Assembly (NCBI RefSeq): GCF_900156175.1 | Contig: NZ_FTMV01000006.1 | Coordinates: forward strand, 124,001 to 188,000 | DNA from: Janthinobacterium sp. TND4EL3 | Lineage (GTDB): Bacteria; Pseudomonadota; Gammaproteobacteria; Burkholderiales; Burkholderiaceae_D | DNA: 64,000 nucleotides | Reading direction: 5' to 3' | Part shown: piece after piece, positions 45,049-53,494 of the stretch | How the letters are laid out: every line of letters begins with the position of its first letter | Position numbering within the stretch: the first letter of the stretch is position 1 | The notes under the pieces: generated by a model | The model's input: only the letters and a program-made list of their open reading frames with translations | What the model was told of the DNA's origin: nothing | Database searches by the model: none | Translations under genes and position numbers: made by a program

Positions 45049-45744
45049 ATGAAGACACCGCTTGCTTTCCTCCTCGCCCTAGCCGCCCTGACTCCTACGG
45101 CGCAGGCGCAAACCGCCGGCCGGCAGACGCCGGAAGCCTTGCGCAACAGCGTGGAACAATTTCTGCAAGTGCAAAGCAATGGCTTGCCCGGCAAGGTGAC
45201 GATCACCGTCGGCGCCGTCGATCCGCGCCTGAACCTGGCCGCCTGCCCCGCGCCGCAGGCGTTCATGGCGCCCGGCAGCCGGGCCTGGGGCAAGACCACC
45301 GTGGGCGTGCGCTGCACGGCCCCGTCCAGCTGGACCATCTACCTGCAGGCGAATGTCGCCGTCGTCGGCGACTACGTGGCCAGCGCCGTGCCGCTGGCGC
45401 AAGGACAGGCCATCGACGCCAGCCAGCTGGTGACCATGCAGGGAGACCTGGCAGCATTGCCCGCAGGCATAGCCACCGACATGGCCCAGGTGGTGGGCGC
45501 CAGCACGAATATTTCCTTGCCGCCAGGCACGCCGATGCGCCTCGACACGCTGCGCCGCAAGCCGGTCGTCATGCAGGGCCAGCTGGTGCGGGTCGTTTCC
45601 AGCGGCAACGGTTTCCAGGTAGCATCAGAAGGACGCGCCATCGGCAGCGCCGGCGACGGGCAGACGGTGCAGGTGCGCACGCAGAGCGGCCAGCAGATCA
45701 GCGGCGTGGCGCGGCCCGGCGGCATGGTCGAAGTAGCATTCTGA
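45049..45744 (+). CDS. flgA: flagellar P-ring assembly chaperone FlgA
   Basis: The 231-residue periplasmic chaperone helps FlgI form the P ring. From ATG 45049 a clean signal peptide is read (MKTPLAFLLALAALTPTAQA), with AGAGG upstream. An ATG at 45022 would add nine residues before it. The SAF-type C-terminal domain is visible (VPLAQGQAIDASQLVTMQGD, GTPMRLDTLRRKPVVMQGQL). Confidence 0.93.
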   Translation: MKTPLAFLLALAALTPTAQAQTAGRQTPEALRNSVEQFLQVQSNGLPGKVTITVGAVDPRLNLAACPAPQAFMAPGSRAWGKTTVGVRCTAPSSWTIYLQANVAVVGDYVASAVPLAQGQAIDASQLVTMQGDLAALPAGIATDMAQVVGASTNISLPPGTPMRLDTLRRKPVVMQGQLVRVVSSGNGFQVASEGRAIGSAGDGQTVQVRTQSGQQISGVARPGGMVEVAF

Positions 45745-45779
45745 ACACGGATCGATAGCGATATTGTAGTCTGGCGCAC

Positions 45780-45806
45780 TAAAGTTCCTGGATATGATGC
45801 CGATAA
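45780..45806 (+). promoter_or_regulatory. sigma28 promoter of flgMN
   Basis: TAAAGTTC (45780-45787), an 11-nt spacer and a perfect GCCGATAA (45799-45806) form a near-consensus FliA promoter 50 bp before the flgM start. It gives the anti-sigma factor feedback control by its own target. Confidence 0.9.
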
Positions 45807-45855
45807 GTAGACATATCCCGGAGTTTTTTGACTTCGACCAGACGAGGATCACGCT

Positions 45856-46164
45856 GTGAAAATTACCGACAACACCATTAAAAGCAATCCCGGCCTGCCG
45901 GTAGCGCCCGCGAATACCTCGGGCGCCCGCAATGCCGAGAAAGCGCAAGCAGCACCGACGACGTCGGACAATGTACGCCTGTCGCCGCAAGGACAGGCAT
46001 TAGCGGCCAGTGCAACTGCCGGCAGCGGCGCCGTGTTCGACACGAAAAAAGTCGAACGCATCAAACTGGCGATCGCCGACGGCCAGTTCCAGGTCAACTC
46101 TGAAAAAGTGGCGGACGGGCTCCTCGACACGGTCAAGGACTTGCTGCACTCACGAAATAGATAG
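45856..46164 (+). CDS. flgM: anti-sigma28 factor FlgM
   Basis: The 102-residue protein binds FliA until the hook is finished and is then exported. The N-terminal half is disordered (Pro/Ala/Asn-rich) and the C-terminal half has the sigma-binding helices (FDTKKVERIKLAIADGQFQV, NSEKVADGLLDTVKDLL). The start is GTG 45856 with GAGGATCACG upstream. Confidence 0.94.
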   Translation: MKITDNTIKSNPGLPVAPANTSGARNAEKAQAAPTTSDNVRLSPQGQALAASATAGSGAVFDTKKVERIKLAIADGQFQVNSEKVADGLLDTVKDLLHSRNR

Positions 46165-46172
46165 GTTTCCTC

Positions 46173-46640
46173 ATGCAATCAGTGACTCCGTTTTCCAGCC
46201 TGCGCGACGAGCAACAGCTCATGACCACATTGCTGGCATTGATGAAAGAAGAACAGCTGCATCTGGTTGCGGCTGACATCGATGCAATCACGGAGCTCAC
46301 GGCGCGCAAGACGGCACTGGTGGGACAATTGAACAGGCTGGCGGCGCAACGCCACCAGGCGCTGGCGGCGGCGGGCTACGCGGCCGCCGAAGCGGGCATG
46401 GAAGACTGGCTCGTCGGCGCCGGCGAAGCCGAAGCGGCGCCCCTGTGGAAATCCCTGCTCGAGACGACACGCGAGGCGAAGGAACAGAACCGGCTGAACA
46501 GCCTGCTGGTCAACAAGCACATGCTGCACACGCAAGGCGCGCTGAACGCCATGCGCCCCCCGGCCCAGAGCGGCAATTTCTACGGCCCCAGCGGCCAACC
46601 GACGACGAACACGGCCAGCCGGCGCGTCGTCATCGGCTGA
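46173..46640 (+). CDS. flgN: flagellar export chaperone FlgN
   Basis: The 155-residue, largely helical protein is the chaperone for FlgK and FlgL. Helices such as LMTTLLALMKEEQLHLVAAD and NRLNSLLVNKHMLHTQGALN, plus the position 8 nt after flgM, support the call. The C-terminal tail is Asn/Ser/Gly-rich. Confidence 0.92.
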   Translation: MQSVTPFSSLRDEQQLMTTLLALMKEEQLHLVAADIDAITELTARKTALVGQLNRLAAQRHQALAAAGYAAAEAGMEDWLVGAGEAEAAPLWKSLLETTREAKEQNRLNSLLVNKHMLHTQGALNAMRPPAQSGNFYGPSGQPTTNTASRRVVIG

Positions 46641-46657
46641 CAGCCTTGATTTGGCGC

Positions 46658-47218
46658 TCATCCCGACAAATCGGGAAACACGAGCGACCCGCACAGTATT
46701 AATCCATTGCTGCACGCATGCGCCGTGGCGGCCGCCACATAGGCGGGCGCCAGGCCCTGGCTGCGCGCCGCCAGGTAGCTGGCCGCGAAGATACCTCCGG
46801 CAATCAAGGTCATGCTGGCATGCAAAATGCCGGAGCCGCTCATGACATGCAGGAAGGAAAACAGCATCGCGCCGACCAGCAGGCTGTAGCCGGCACGCAC
46901 CTTGTAGCGGCGCAACACTTCAAGCGGCAGCCACTGCCCGATGAGCGTCTCGAACAGCGGCGCCCAGATGACGGCTGCCCAGAATATCCGGGCCGTGCCC
47001 GCACCTTCCAGCGATGATGAAGCGGCGCCGCCCAGTTGCTGTGGCGAGAACAAGGCCAGGACTGCCAACAGCAGCAGCATGGCAATGAGAGCATTGATGG
47101 CGCCCGCACACAAGCCCAGGCACATGGCGCTCCGCATCGGCTGCGTTGCCATGCGTGACCGCAGGGCAGCCCACTGGATATCGAGCGGCGACACCGCCAA
47201 AATTATCGCTTTCAACAC
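46658..47218 (-). CDS. CPBP-type (CAAX protease-like) intramembrane protein
   Basis: The 186-residue protein has four or five membrane helices. The three motifs of the CPBP/Abi glutamic metalloprotease family can be placed: APLFETLIGQ (a variant of EExxxR with one Glu and Gln), FSFLHVMSG and AHACSNGLIL. The family processes prenylated or other membrane proteins, but many bacterial members have unknown substrates. It is convergent with flgN and unrelated to motility as far as can be seen. Confidence 0.72.
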   Translation of the reverse strand: MLKAIILAVSPLDIQWAALRSRMATQPMRSAMCLGLCAGAINALIAMLLLLAVLALFSPQQLGGAASSSLEGAGTARIFWAAVIWAPLFETLIGQWLPLEVLRRYKVRAGYSLLVGAMLFSFLHVMSGSGILHASMTLIAGGIFAASYLAARSQGLAPAYVAAATAHACSNGLILCGSLVFPDLSG

Positions 47219-47339
47219 CGTCTATTGTTCCTCATGGCACCCTGCCCCCGTGGGCCGTTGCGGCACCATCATAGCGCGGCGCGGCGGCGCCAAATGACGT
47301 GAATTGTTTCACCAGACAGGCATCCGCAGCCCGCGCACC

Positions 47340-48197
47340 TCAGCCGTGCCCGGCACGCCCCGCATGCTGGCGGAACTTCGCCGCGATGGCTTGTCCTTTT
47401 GCCATGGCGGCGGCCTGCTGCGCCGGCGTCAGTTCGTCCTGCAGCCAGTGCCAGTATTCGTCCTGGTAGGGATTGGTGACGCCGGGCGCGAGGATATCGC
47501 CATAGACCATGCGCAGGGCCAGCAGGTAGCCGTAGGCTTGCGCCGCGTCCTTCTGCACCACCTCGCCATCGCGCAGGTAGGCCATCATCAGGGTCGAGAC
47601 ACTGCTCAGTTCCGCCTCGTCCGCCTGCGCCGTCAGCTGGGCGATGGCCTGCCGCTTCCACGCCTGCACCAGCGGATCGTCGGGACGGTTGCGCAGCGCG
47701 CTGCGGTCGCCGAACGGGCCTTCCGACAGGAACAGCGTGGCCGCGCCCGGCACGCCGGCCTGCGCGGCGGTGGCCAGGTAGCCGAGGCGGTCCTCGCGCT
47801 GGCGCTGCGTCAGGCCCGCGCACAGCTGCCGCTGCGCGGCTTTTTCCTCGGCCGTCATTTCGCGTCCCAGCTCGAATTCCAGCCCGGCCAGCCGGCCTTC
47901 TTTCTCAAACGAAATACAATCGTCGAGCAGGTTGTAGGCCGCATACGCGTCTTCCGGCCTGCCGCTGGCGCCCAGGCGCGCAAGCTGCTGCGCCAGCGTC
48001 ACGGGAACTGGCGCGGCATCGGCGGCCGGGCTGGCGTCGAGCTTCAGGTACGATTCCAGGCTGCGTCCCGGCGGCGCGCCGGCGGCAGCGGTGGCGCCAG
48101 TGTCCGGCGCGCCGCCATCGGGTGCGGGCCAGTACACGAGCGCCAGCACTGCCGCGATGGCAGCGGCGATGGCGATACCGCTCAGTTTGCTGTTCAT
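47340..48197 (-). CDS. membrane-anchored protein of unknown function
   Basis: The 285-residue protein starts MNSKLSGIAIAAAIAAVLAL, so a single N-terminal anchor or uncleaved signal lies at residues 6-24. The rest is soluble, helical and rich in Ala/Gln/Leu, with a segment (AAQAYGYLLALRMVYGDI) that loosely recalls a Sel1/TPR helix pair. The frame is open far upstream, but codons before 48197 belong to a non-coding shadow. I recognise no family. Confidence 0.6.
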   Translation of the reverse strand: MNSKLSGIAIAAAIAAVLALVYWPAPDGGAPDTGATAAAGAPPGRSLESYLKLDASPAADAAPVPVTLAQQLARLGASGRPEDAYAAYNLLDDCISFEKEGRLAGLEFELGREMTAEEKAAQRQLCAGLTQRQREDRLGYLATAAQAGVPGAATLFLSEGPFGDRSALRNRPDDPLVQAWKRQAIAQLTAQADEAELSSVSTLMMAYLRDGEVVQKDAAQAYGYLLALRMVYGDILAPGVTNPYQDEYWHWLQDELTPAQQAAAMAKGQAIAAKFRQHAGRAGHG

Positions 48198-48268
48198 ATG
48201 AGGTGGCGCATAAAAGGAAATGCACGTTACCACAGGCGCACGGCAGCGGGCCGCACGCCTCCGCACGC

Positions 48269-48631
48269 TCAGCCGCCGGCCTTTTTCGCCTGGTGGCCCA
48301 GCTTGGCCAGCGCCGCCATCACTGTCTCGACATGATCGCCCTGCACTTCGATCACGCCATCCTTGACGGTGCCGCCCGAGCCGCACTGCGTGCGCAGCTG
48401 CTTGCCCAGCAGGGCCAGGGCGATGGCGTCCAGCGCCAGGCCTTTCACCACGGTGACGCTCTTGCCGCCGCGGCCCTTGGTCTGGCGCGACACGCGCACC
48501 ACGCCGTCGCCCGCGGGCGCCGCCTGGGCCTGCGCCTTGCACGCGCACTGCGCCAGCGGCTGGCGGCAGGCGGGGCACATGCGGCCCGTTTCGGTGGAAT
48601 ACACTAAACCGCCCGGGGAACTGCTTTTCAT
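48269..48631 (-). CDS. SUI1/eIF1-family protein, YciH type
   Basis: The 120-residue protein has a SUI1 domain in the C-terminal two-thirds (VRVSRQTKGRGGKSVTVVKG, CGSGGTVKDGVIEVQGDH). A short N-terminal zinc-ribbon-like part carries four Cys in CPAC and CAC. Relatives resemble eukaryotic eIF1 and can affect start-codon selection in vitro. The N-terminal LVYSTETGR is shared with E. coli YciH. Confidence 0.88.
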   Translation of the reverse strand: MKSSSPGGLVYSTETGRMCPACRQPLAQCACKAQAQAAPAGDGVVRVSRQTKGRGGKSVTVVKGLALDAIALALLGKQLRTQCGSGGTVKDGVIEVQGDHVETVMAALAKLGHQAKKAGG

Positions 48632-48682
48632 GATGGAGAAGGAAGAGTATGGAAAGGCCGCGATTGTACCAAGCGGCGGGGT

Positions 48683-49474
48683 TCAGTTGGCGGGAGCCGG
48701 CGCTGGCGCCACGGGCGGCGTCGGCACTTCCGTCACCGTCTCGGGGATGCCCGACAAGATCGTCACGGCGACCCGGCGGTTGCGCGCGCGCCCTTCCGGC
48801 GTGGCGTTGGGCGCCACGGGGATGTTGTCGGCGTGGCCGACGGCCGTCAGGCGCGTGGCCTGCACGCCGCTGGCGATGAACAGGCGCACGACGGCGCTGG
48901 CGCGCGCGGCCGACAGTTCCCAGTTCGAGGCGAAGTTCGAATTGCTGATCGGCTGGACGTCCGTATGCCCTTCCACCTGCACGTCGTGCGTGTCGTCCTT
49001 GAGCAGCACGGCGACGGCGCGCAGGGCCTGGTCCGATTCCGGCGTCAGGCGCGCCGCGCCCGGGTCGAACAGCACGCTGGCGTTGATTTCCACGCTCACG
49101 CCACGGCTCGTCTGCGTCACGCGCACCTTGCCCTCCTTGACCAGCGGCGCCAGCGTGGAGGTCAGGTCCTGCGCCAGGCGCGTCATGTGTTCGCGCTCGC
49201 GGCGGATGGCTTCCGTGCGGCGCTTCAGGGCGGGGTTCGGCAGCGCAATGGCCTGCGGCGCTTCCATGATGATGGGCGGCGCGCCCTTGTCCAGGCTGAA
49301 GGCCTGGCCGATGGCGTTCTGGAAGACGCGGTATTTTCCCTCGTTGACTTGCGAAATCGCATACATGACGACGAAAAACGCGAACAGCAGGGTGATGAAG
49401 TCGGCATACGAGATCAGCCAGCGGTCCTGGTTGTCCGGTTCCTCGTCATACTTCCTGCGCGCGCGCCGCATCAT
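48683..49474 (-). CDS. motD: flagellar stator protein MotD (MotB family)
   Basis: The 263-residue protein has a single membrane helix at about 24-42 (SYADFITLLFAFFVVMYAIS) with the proton-carrying Asp25. A plug-like linker (QVNEGKYRVFQNAIGQAF) and a C-terminal OmpA-type peptidoglycan-binding domain (DVQVEGHTDVQP, ELSAARASAVVRLF) follow. The RWLISYADFITLLFAFF form matches MotD of Pseudomonas more than MotB. It is 2 nt after motC. Confidence 0.93.
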   Translation of the reverse strand: MMRRARRKYDEEPDNQDRWLISYADFITLLFAFFVVMYAISQVNEGKYRVFQNAIGQAFSLDKGAPPIIMEAPQAIALPNPALKRRTEAIRREREHMTRLAQDLTSTLAPLVKEGKVRVTQTSRGVSVEINASVLFDPGAARLTPESDQALRAVAVLLKDDTHDVQVEGHTDVQPISNSNFASNWELSAARASAVVRLFIASGVQATRLTAVGHADNIPVAPNATPEGRARNRRVAVTILSGIPETVTEVPTPPVAPAPAPAN

Positions 49475-49476
49475 GG

Positions 49477-50223
49477 TCAGTGCTCGTGCAGGAGGCTGGC
49501 GACGCGCTCTTCGATGATGCGCGTATGGTCGCCCGTGGCGATGTCGTACAGCACGGCGGCCGTGATTTCGTACTGCACCACCCGGCGCGAGACGATGGCC
49601 TTGAGCTTATTGCCTACTGGCAAGAACAGCAGATTGGCCAGGCCTACGCCATAGATCGTCGAGACGAAGGCCACGGCGATGCCGCCGCCTAATTTACTGG
49701 GGTCGGTAAGGTTTTCCATGACGTGTATCAAACCGAGCACGGCGCCCAGGATGCCGATGGTGGGCGAATAGCCGGCCGCCGATTCCCACACCTTGACGGC
49801 CTGGCGCTCGGCCATTTCGTAGGCGGAGATTTCCACGTCGAGCAGCTGGCGCAGCTTGTCGGGCGCGATGCCGTCGACGATCATGCGCAAGCCCTTGGCG
49901 TTGAAACGGTCGGCCGTGTTTTCCATCAGGCGCTCGAGCGCCAGCGGGCCGTCGCGGCGCGCCGTCAGGCTCCATTGCCCGATGTCGCGCGCCAGCGCGG
50001 CGCGCGTGTCCGGCGGCGGCAGGAAGACCCAGCGCAGCATTTCCAGGCCGCGGACAAAAGTACGCAGCCGCGTCTGCAGCAGCACGGCGCCGAAGGTGCC
50101 GACGATGACGATGGCGAAAGCGGCCGGCTGCAGCAGCGAGGCCATCTTGCCGCCTTCCAGTGCCTGGCCGACCAGGAGGCCCGCCAGCGCCAGCGCCAGC
50201 CCGATTACGCTGGACCAGTCCAC
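49477..50223 (-). CDS. motC: flagellar stator protein MotC (MotA family)
   Basis: The 248-residue inner-membrane protein has four helices and the MotA signatures IVIVGTFGAVLLQT, AAGYSPTIGILGAVLGLIHV and AVAFVSTIYGVGLANLLFLP. The start is GTG 50223 with GGGAG upstream, overlapping the fliA end by 19 bp; the frame is open further upstream inside fliA. Together with MotD it forms the torque-generating ion channel. Confidence 0.93.
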   Translation of the reverse strand: MDWSSVIGLALALAGLLVGQALEGGKMASLLQPAAFAIVIVGTFGAVLLQTRLRTFVRGLEMLRWVFLPPPDTRAALARDIGQWSLTARRDGPLALERLMENTADRFNAKGLRMIVDGIAPDKLRQLLDVEISAYEMAERQAVKVWESAAGYSPTIGILGAVLGLIHVMENLTDPSKLGGGIAVAFVSTIYGVGLANLLFLPVGNKLKAIVSRRVVQYEITAAVLYDIATGDHTRIIEERVASLLHEH

Positions 50224-50936
50224 GCCAGCTCCCTCAAGGTTGCGCGCAGGCGCGCGACGGCCTGCGTATGCAGCTGCGAGACGCGCGATTCGGACACGCC
50301 CATCACCGCGCCGATCTCCTTCAGATTCAGCTCTTCTTCGTAGTACAGGCCCATGAGTATTTTCTCGCGTGGCGGCAGCGCATCGATGGCGTCGATCACG
50401 GACTGCCGGAAATCGGTATCGAGCAGGGACCGCAAGGGGTCGCTGCCCTCGTCCACGCAATGGCGGTCGAGGAAGCTGTCATTGCCGTCCGGGTCATGAA
50501 AATCTTCGTAGTACACGAGCTGGTGGCCGCCGCCGTCGCCCAGCATTTCCTGGTAGTCGGCCAGCGACATTTTCAGCAGTTTCGCCACTTCCGACTCCGT
50601 CGGCGGGTGGCCGAGACGCTGCTGCAGGATGCTCATCGCCTCCTCGATCTTGCGCATGTTCTGGCGCATGCTGCGCGGCAGCCAGTCGCTGGTGCGCAGC
50701 TCATCGAGCATGGCGCCGCGGATGCGCAGCACGGCATACGTCTCGAACTGCGCGCCATGCGTTTCCTCGTAGCGGCTGATGGCGTCGAGCAGGCCGATCA
50801 TGCCGGCCTGGATCAGGTCATCGACCTCGACCGAAGGCGGCAACTTCGCCTTCATATGGTGCGCCAGACGCTTTACCAGCGGAATATGCTCCGTCAGCAA
50901 ATAGTCCTTGTTCGATTTCCCTTTGACCGTGTACAT
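50205..50936 (-). CDS. fliA: RNA polymerase sigma factor FliA (sigma28)
   Basis: The 243-residue sigma factor directs late flagellar transcription. Region 2 (VDDLIQAGMIGLLDAISRYE, FETYAVLRIRGAMLDELR), region 3 and region 4 (LKEIGAVMGVSESRVSQLHT) are intact. Its sites are found before fliC, fliD, flgK and flgM in this window. It follows flhG by 45 bp, with its start ATG at 50936. Confidence 0.96.
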   Translation of the reverse strand: MYTVKGKSNKDYLLTEHIPLVKRLAHHMKAKLPPSVEVDDLIQAGMIGLLDAISRYEETHGAQFETYAVLRIRGAMLDELRTSDWLPRSMRQNMRKIEEAMSILQQRLGHPPTESEVAKLLKMSLADYQEMLGDGGGHQLVYYEDFHDPDGNDSFLDRHCVDEGSDPLRSLLDTDFRQSVIDAIDALPPREKILMGLYYEEELNLKEIGAVMGVSESRVSQLHTQAVARLRATLRELAWTGPA

Positions 50937-50981
50937 AGGCTGCTTATTGTTTTATCGTCTTATCTGGTGCTACGGTTGGAT

Positions 50982-51845
50982 TCAGGCGCTGAAATGGTGT
51001 GCGCTCCCCGTCTGGTACAAGGTGCTTCCCAATACGGGCGCCGCCGAACGCACCAGCCGCTCGGCCAGTCCGCGGAACGCCACCGACGCGCCGGCCAGCG
51101 GAAACGCATCGACCACGCTGCGGCCCAGGCGCGCGGCGCGGTGCAGGTATTCGTCGGCCGGCACGGAACCCATCGACGTCAGTTTCACGGCCAGATAGCG
51201 GCTTGCGGCTTGCGCCATATTATCGTACACCACTTTTGCCTCGGTTTCGGAAGCGCCGGTAACCAGGATGCCGAAGGGACGGCGTCCCAGCTCCTGGTTC
51301 AGGCGCTTGATCAGGCAGTACGCCGCCTTGATCGAGGTGGCGCTGTTGGACACCTGCACGACGATGTCCGACGAAGCCATCAGCGGCACGGGGAAGCAGT
51401 CGCCCTGCTCGGCCACGACGCCGTCGACCAGCACGATGCCGCTCTGGCGCGCCATCACCTCGAAGGTCTTGCCCAGGCGGCGCGTATCGTCGTCGCCCGC
51501 ATAGTCCATGCTGTCCATCAGATGGTTGCGCGCGCCCATGTGCGCCACGCCGAAGCCCTGCGGCACCTGGTGGATCACCTGGTTCAGGCCGCACTGCTGG
51601 CGCGCCACGTCGAGCAGGCTGGCGCCGTGCGCCAGGCCCAGGCGCGAGGCGACGCCGTCGCTGCTGCCGCTGGCGTCGACCAGCAGCACTTCATTGCCGC
51701 CGTAGGCCAGCGAGGCGCCCAGGTTCACCAGCATGGCGCCCTTGTCGTCCTGCGGCGTGGCGGACAAGAAGGTCATGACGCGCGGCTGCGGTCCGGCCAG
51801 CATGCGGCGCAGGCCTTCGGCCTGATCGAAATCAAAGTTAGCCAA
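50982..51845 (-). CDS. flhG: flagellar number regulator FlhG/FleN (MinD-like), degenerate P-loop
   Basis: FlhG works with FlhF to set flagellar number. The conserved N-terminal activator FDQAEGLRRML is present right after the TTG start chosen here; an ATG at 51866 would add seven residues inside flhF. The P-loop, usually KGGxGKT, reads SATPQDDKGAMLVNL, and the following DADxGLAN switch reads LVDASGSSDG. ATP binding and hydrolysis as in MinD are therefore doubtful. The rest of the fold (SASDIVVQVSN-like ASSDIVVQVSNSATSIKAAY, LVTGASETEAKVVY) is recognisable. Confidence 0.88.
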   Translation of the reverse strand: MANFDFDQAEGLRRMLAGPQPRVMTFLSATPQDDKGAMLVNLGASLAYGGNEVLLVDASGSSDGVASRLGLAHGASLLDVARQQCGLNQVIHQVPQGFGVAHMGARNHLMDSMDYAGDDDTRRLGKTFEVMARQSGIVLVDGVVAEQGDCFPVPLMASSDIVVQVSNSATSIKAAYCLIKRLNQELGRRPFGILVTGASETEAKVVYDNMAQAASRYLAVKLTSMGSVPADEYLHRAARLGRSVVDAFPLAGASVAFRGLAERLVRSAAPVLGSTLYQTGSAHHFSA

Positions 51846-53166
51846 GGCGCACCCCGCGTGCTTCATTGTTGCGGGCGGCCGCCTGCGCCATCAGCAGCGG
51901 CAGTTCGGCGTCGGAAAACTGCGTCGCCGCCGTATCGCGCTTGAGCTTGAAGGCGCGGTCGATCAGGTAGCCACGGTCGGCCAGGTGCAGGTCTTCCGGC
52001 ACGCGCTGGCCGTTCGACACGTAGAACAGGTTGAGTTTCTGGCGGATCACCACGTCGAGCACGTTGCCGATCGAGGCCGCTTCATCGAGCTTGGTCATGA
52101 TGCAGCCGGCCAGGCCGCTGCCCTGGTAGGCGCGCACCACTTCGTTGAGGGTTTCCTGCGTCGCCGTGGAGTTGAGGCACAGCAAACGCTTCACGTCGGC
52201 GCCGGCGCCCGACAGCATGGCCACCTGTTCCGTCACCATCTGGTCGCGCTGGCTCACGCCCACCGTATCGATCAGCACCGTGTGCTTGTTCTTCAATTCC
52301 TTCAGGGCGATGCGCAAGTCCGCTTCATCCTTCACCGAGTGCACCATCACGCCGAGGATCTTGCCGTAGATGCGCAGCTGTTCGTGCGCGCCGATACGGT
52401 AGGCGTCCGTGGTGATCAGGGCCAGCTTTTCCGGGCCGTGGCGCATCACGCAGCGGGCAGCCAGCTTGGCCGTGCTGGTGGTCTTGCCGACACCGGTCGG
52501 CCCCACCAGCGCGAACACGCCGCCCTGCTCCAGCATGGCGTCTTCATTGGCGACGGAATTCAGGTTGCGGCTGAGGACGGTCTTGATCCAGCGCATGCTT
52601 TGTGCGCCGTCCAGGCCGGCCGGCAGCTTGTCGATCAGATAACGCGCCAGGCTGGCCGAAAAGCCGGCGGCCAGCATCTCGCGCAGCACGACGGCCTTTT
52701 GCGGCTCGCGCTGCTGGGTCGAGCCCCACGAGATTTCCGCCAGCTGGGTTTCCATCATGCCGCGCATGGCGCGGATTTCATTCATCATGCCGCTCATTTC
52801 GGCGGCCGCGTTTTCCTTCACGTGCGCCAGGGCGCTGGCCATCATCTGCTGCATGCGGGCCATGTCCACTGGCTCGCCGGCTGCCTGGCGCGGCGCGGCA
52901 GGACGTGGCGCCGCAGGGCGCTGGGCCGGGGCGGCCGGACGCTGCGGCGTGGCGAACTGGGTCTGCAACTGGGGACGGGGCTGGGCCATTTCCGAGGCGG
53001 CCGGCGGCGACGCCAGCGAGGCGGCGTCGTCATTGGCCAGCGCGAGGATTTCCACCACGCCATCGCCCTGGCGGTTCGACAGGATCACGGCGTCAGGGCC
53101 GAGCGCCTCGCGCACCTTGCGCAGCGCATCGCGCGACGAGGCGCCCGTAAATTTCTTCACATTCAT
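51838..53166 (-). CDS. flhF: flagellar placement GTPase FlhF
   Basis: The 442-residue SRP-type GTPase places the polar flagellum. The N-terminal B domain (MNVKKFTGASSRDALRKVRE, GPDAVILSNRQ), a Pro/Ala/Gln-rich linker (about 75-125), the N domain and the G domain with intact GPTGVGKTTSTAKLA, DTVGVSQRD and TKLDEAASIG are all visible. The start is ATG 53166 with GGGAGG upstream. It overlaps flhG by 8 bp. Confidence 0.95.
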   Translation of the reverse strand: MNVKKFTGASSRDALRKVREALGPDAVILSNRQGDGVVEILALANDDAASLASPPAASEMAQPRPQLQTQFATPQRPAAPAQRPAAPRPAAPRQAAGEPVDMARMQQMMASALAHVKENAAAEMSGMMNEIRAMRGMMETQLAEISWGSTQQREPQKAVVLREMLAAGFSASLARYLIDKLPAGLDGAQSMRWIKTVLSRNLNSVANEDAMLEQGGVFALVGPTGVGKTTSTAKLAARCVMRHGPEKLALITTDAYRIGAHEQLRIYGKILGVMVHSVKDEADLRIALKELKNKHTVLIDTVGVSQRDQMVTEQVAMLSGAGADVKRLLCLNSTATQETLNEVVRAYQGSGLAGCIMTKLDEAASIGNVLDVVIRQKLNLFYVSNGQRVPEDLHLADRGYLIDRAFKLKRDTAATQFSDAELPLLMAQAAARNNEARGVRLG

Positions 53167-53494
53167 GACCGGCCTCCCGGGGCGGGTGTGGCGCAATATG
53201 GGCTGAACTGTGTGACCATCATCGACTCCTGTTGCTTGAGTGCTGTCTTCCACATGGACACAGATCACCCGGACAGTTTCCATTATTAGCGATGCTTGGA
53301 GGAAATGATCGAAGGAACAGGACGGGAAAGTACCCGTTATTCAGTTTGCCGAATGGAAATTGATGAAAAAATAAGCAAAATGGCGAAGCGGCAGTCGCTG
53401 GGGGTCAGACGGGGGCGCCGAGTCCCCCTCGCACGTTGGCGATGACCTTCGTGCTGGCGGTGTTGAGGGGTTGACGCCGGCATTGACAAGGCAA
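53167..53494. other. intergenic region between flhA and flhF
   Basis: This 328-bp gap follows flhA and precedes flhF on the minus strand. It holds a small GC-rich hairpin (GGGGG at 53411-53415 with CCCCC at 53424-53428) without a T run. The flhF-side half, from about 53167 to 53400, presumably carries the flhF promoter. No sigma28 pair was found. Confidence 0.45.

Noticed and set aside
53411-53428. A terminator for flhA at the GGGGG/CCCCC hairpin
   Set aside because: The stem is only five pairs and no T run follows on either strand. It was described within the intergenic region but not called a terminator.
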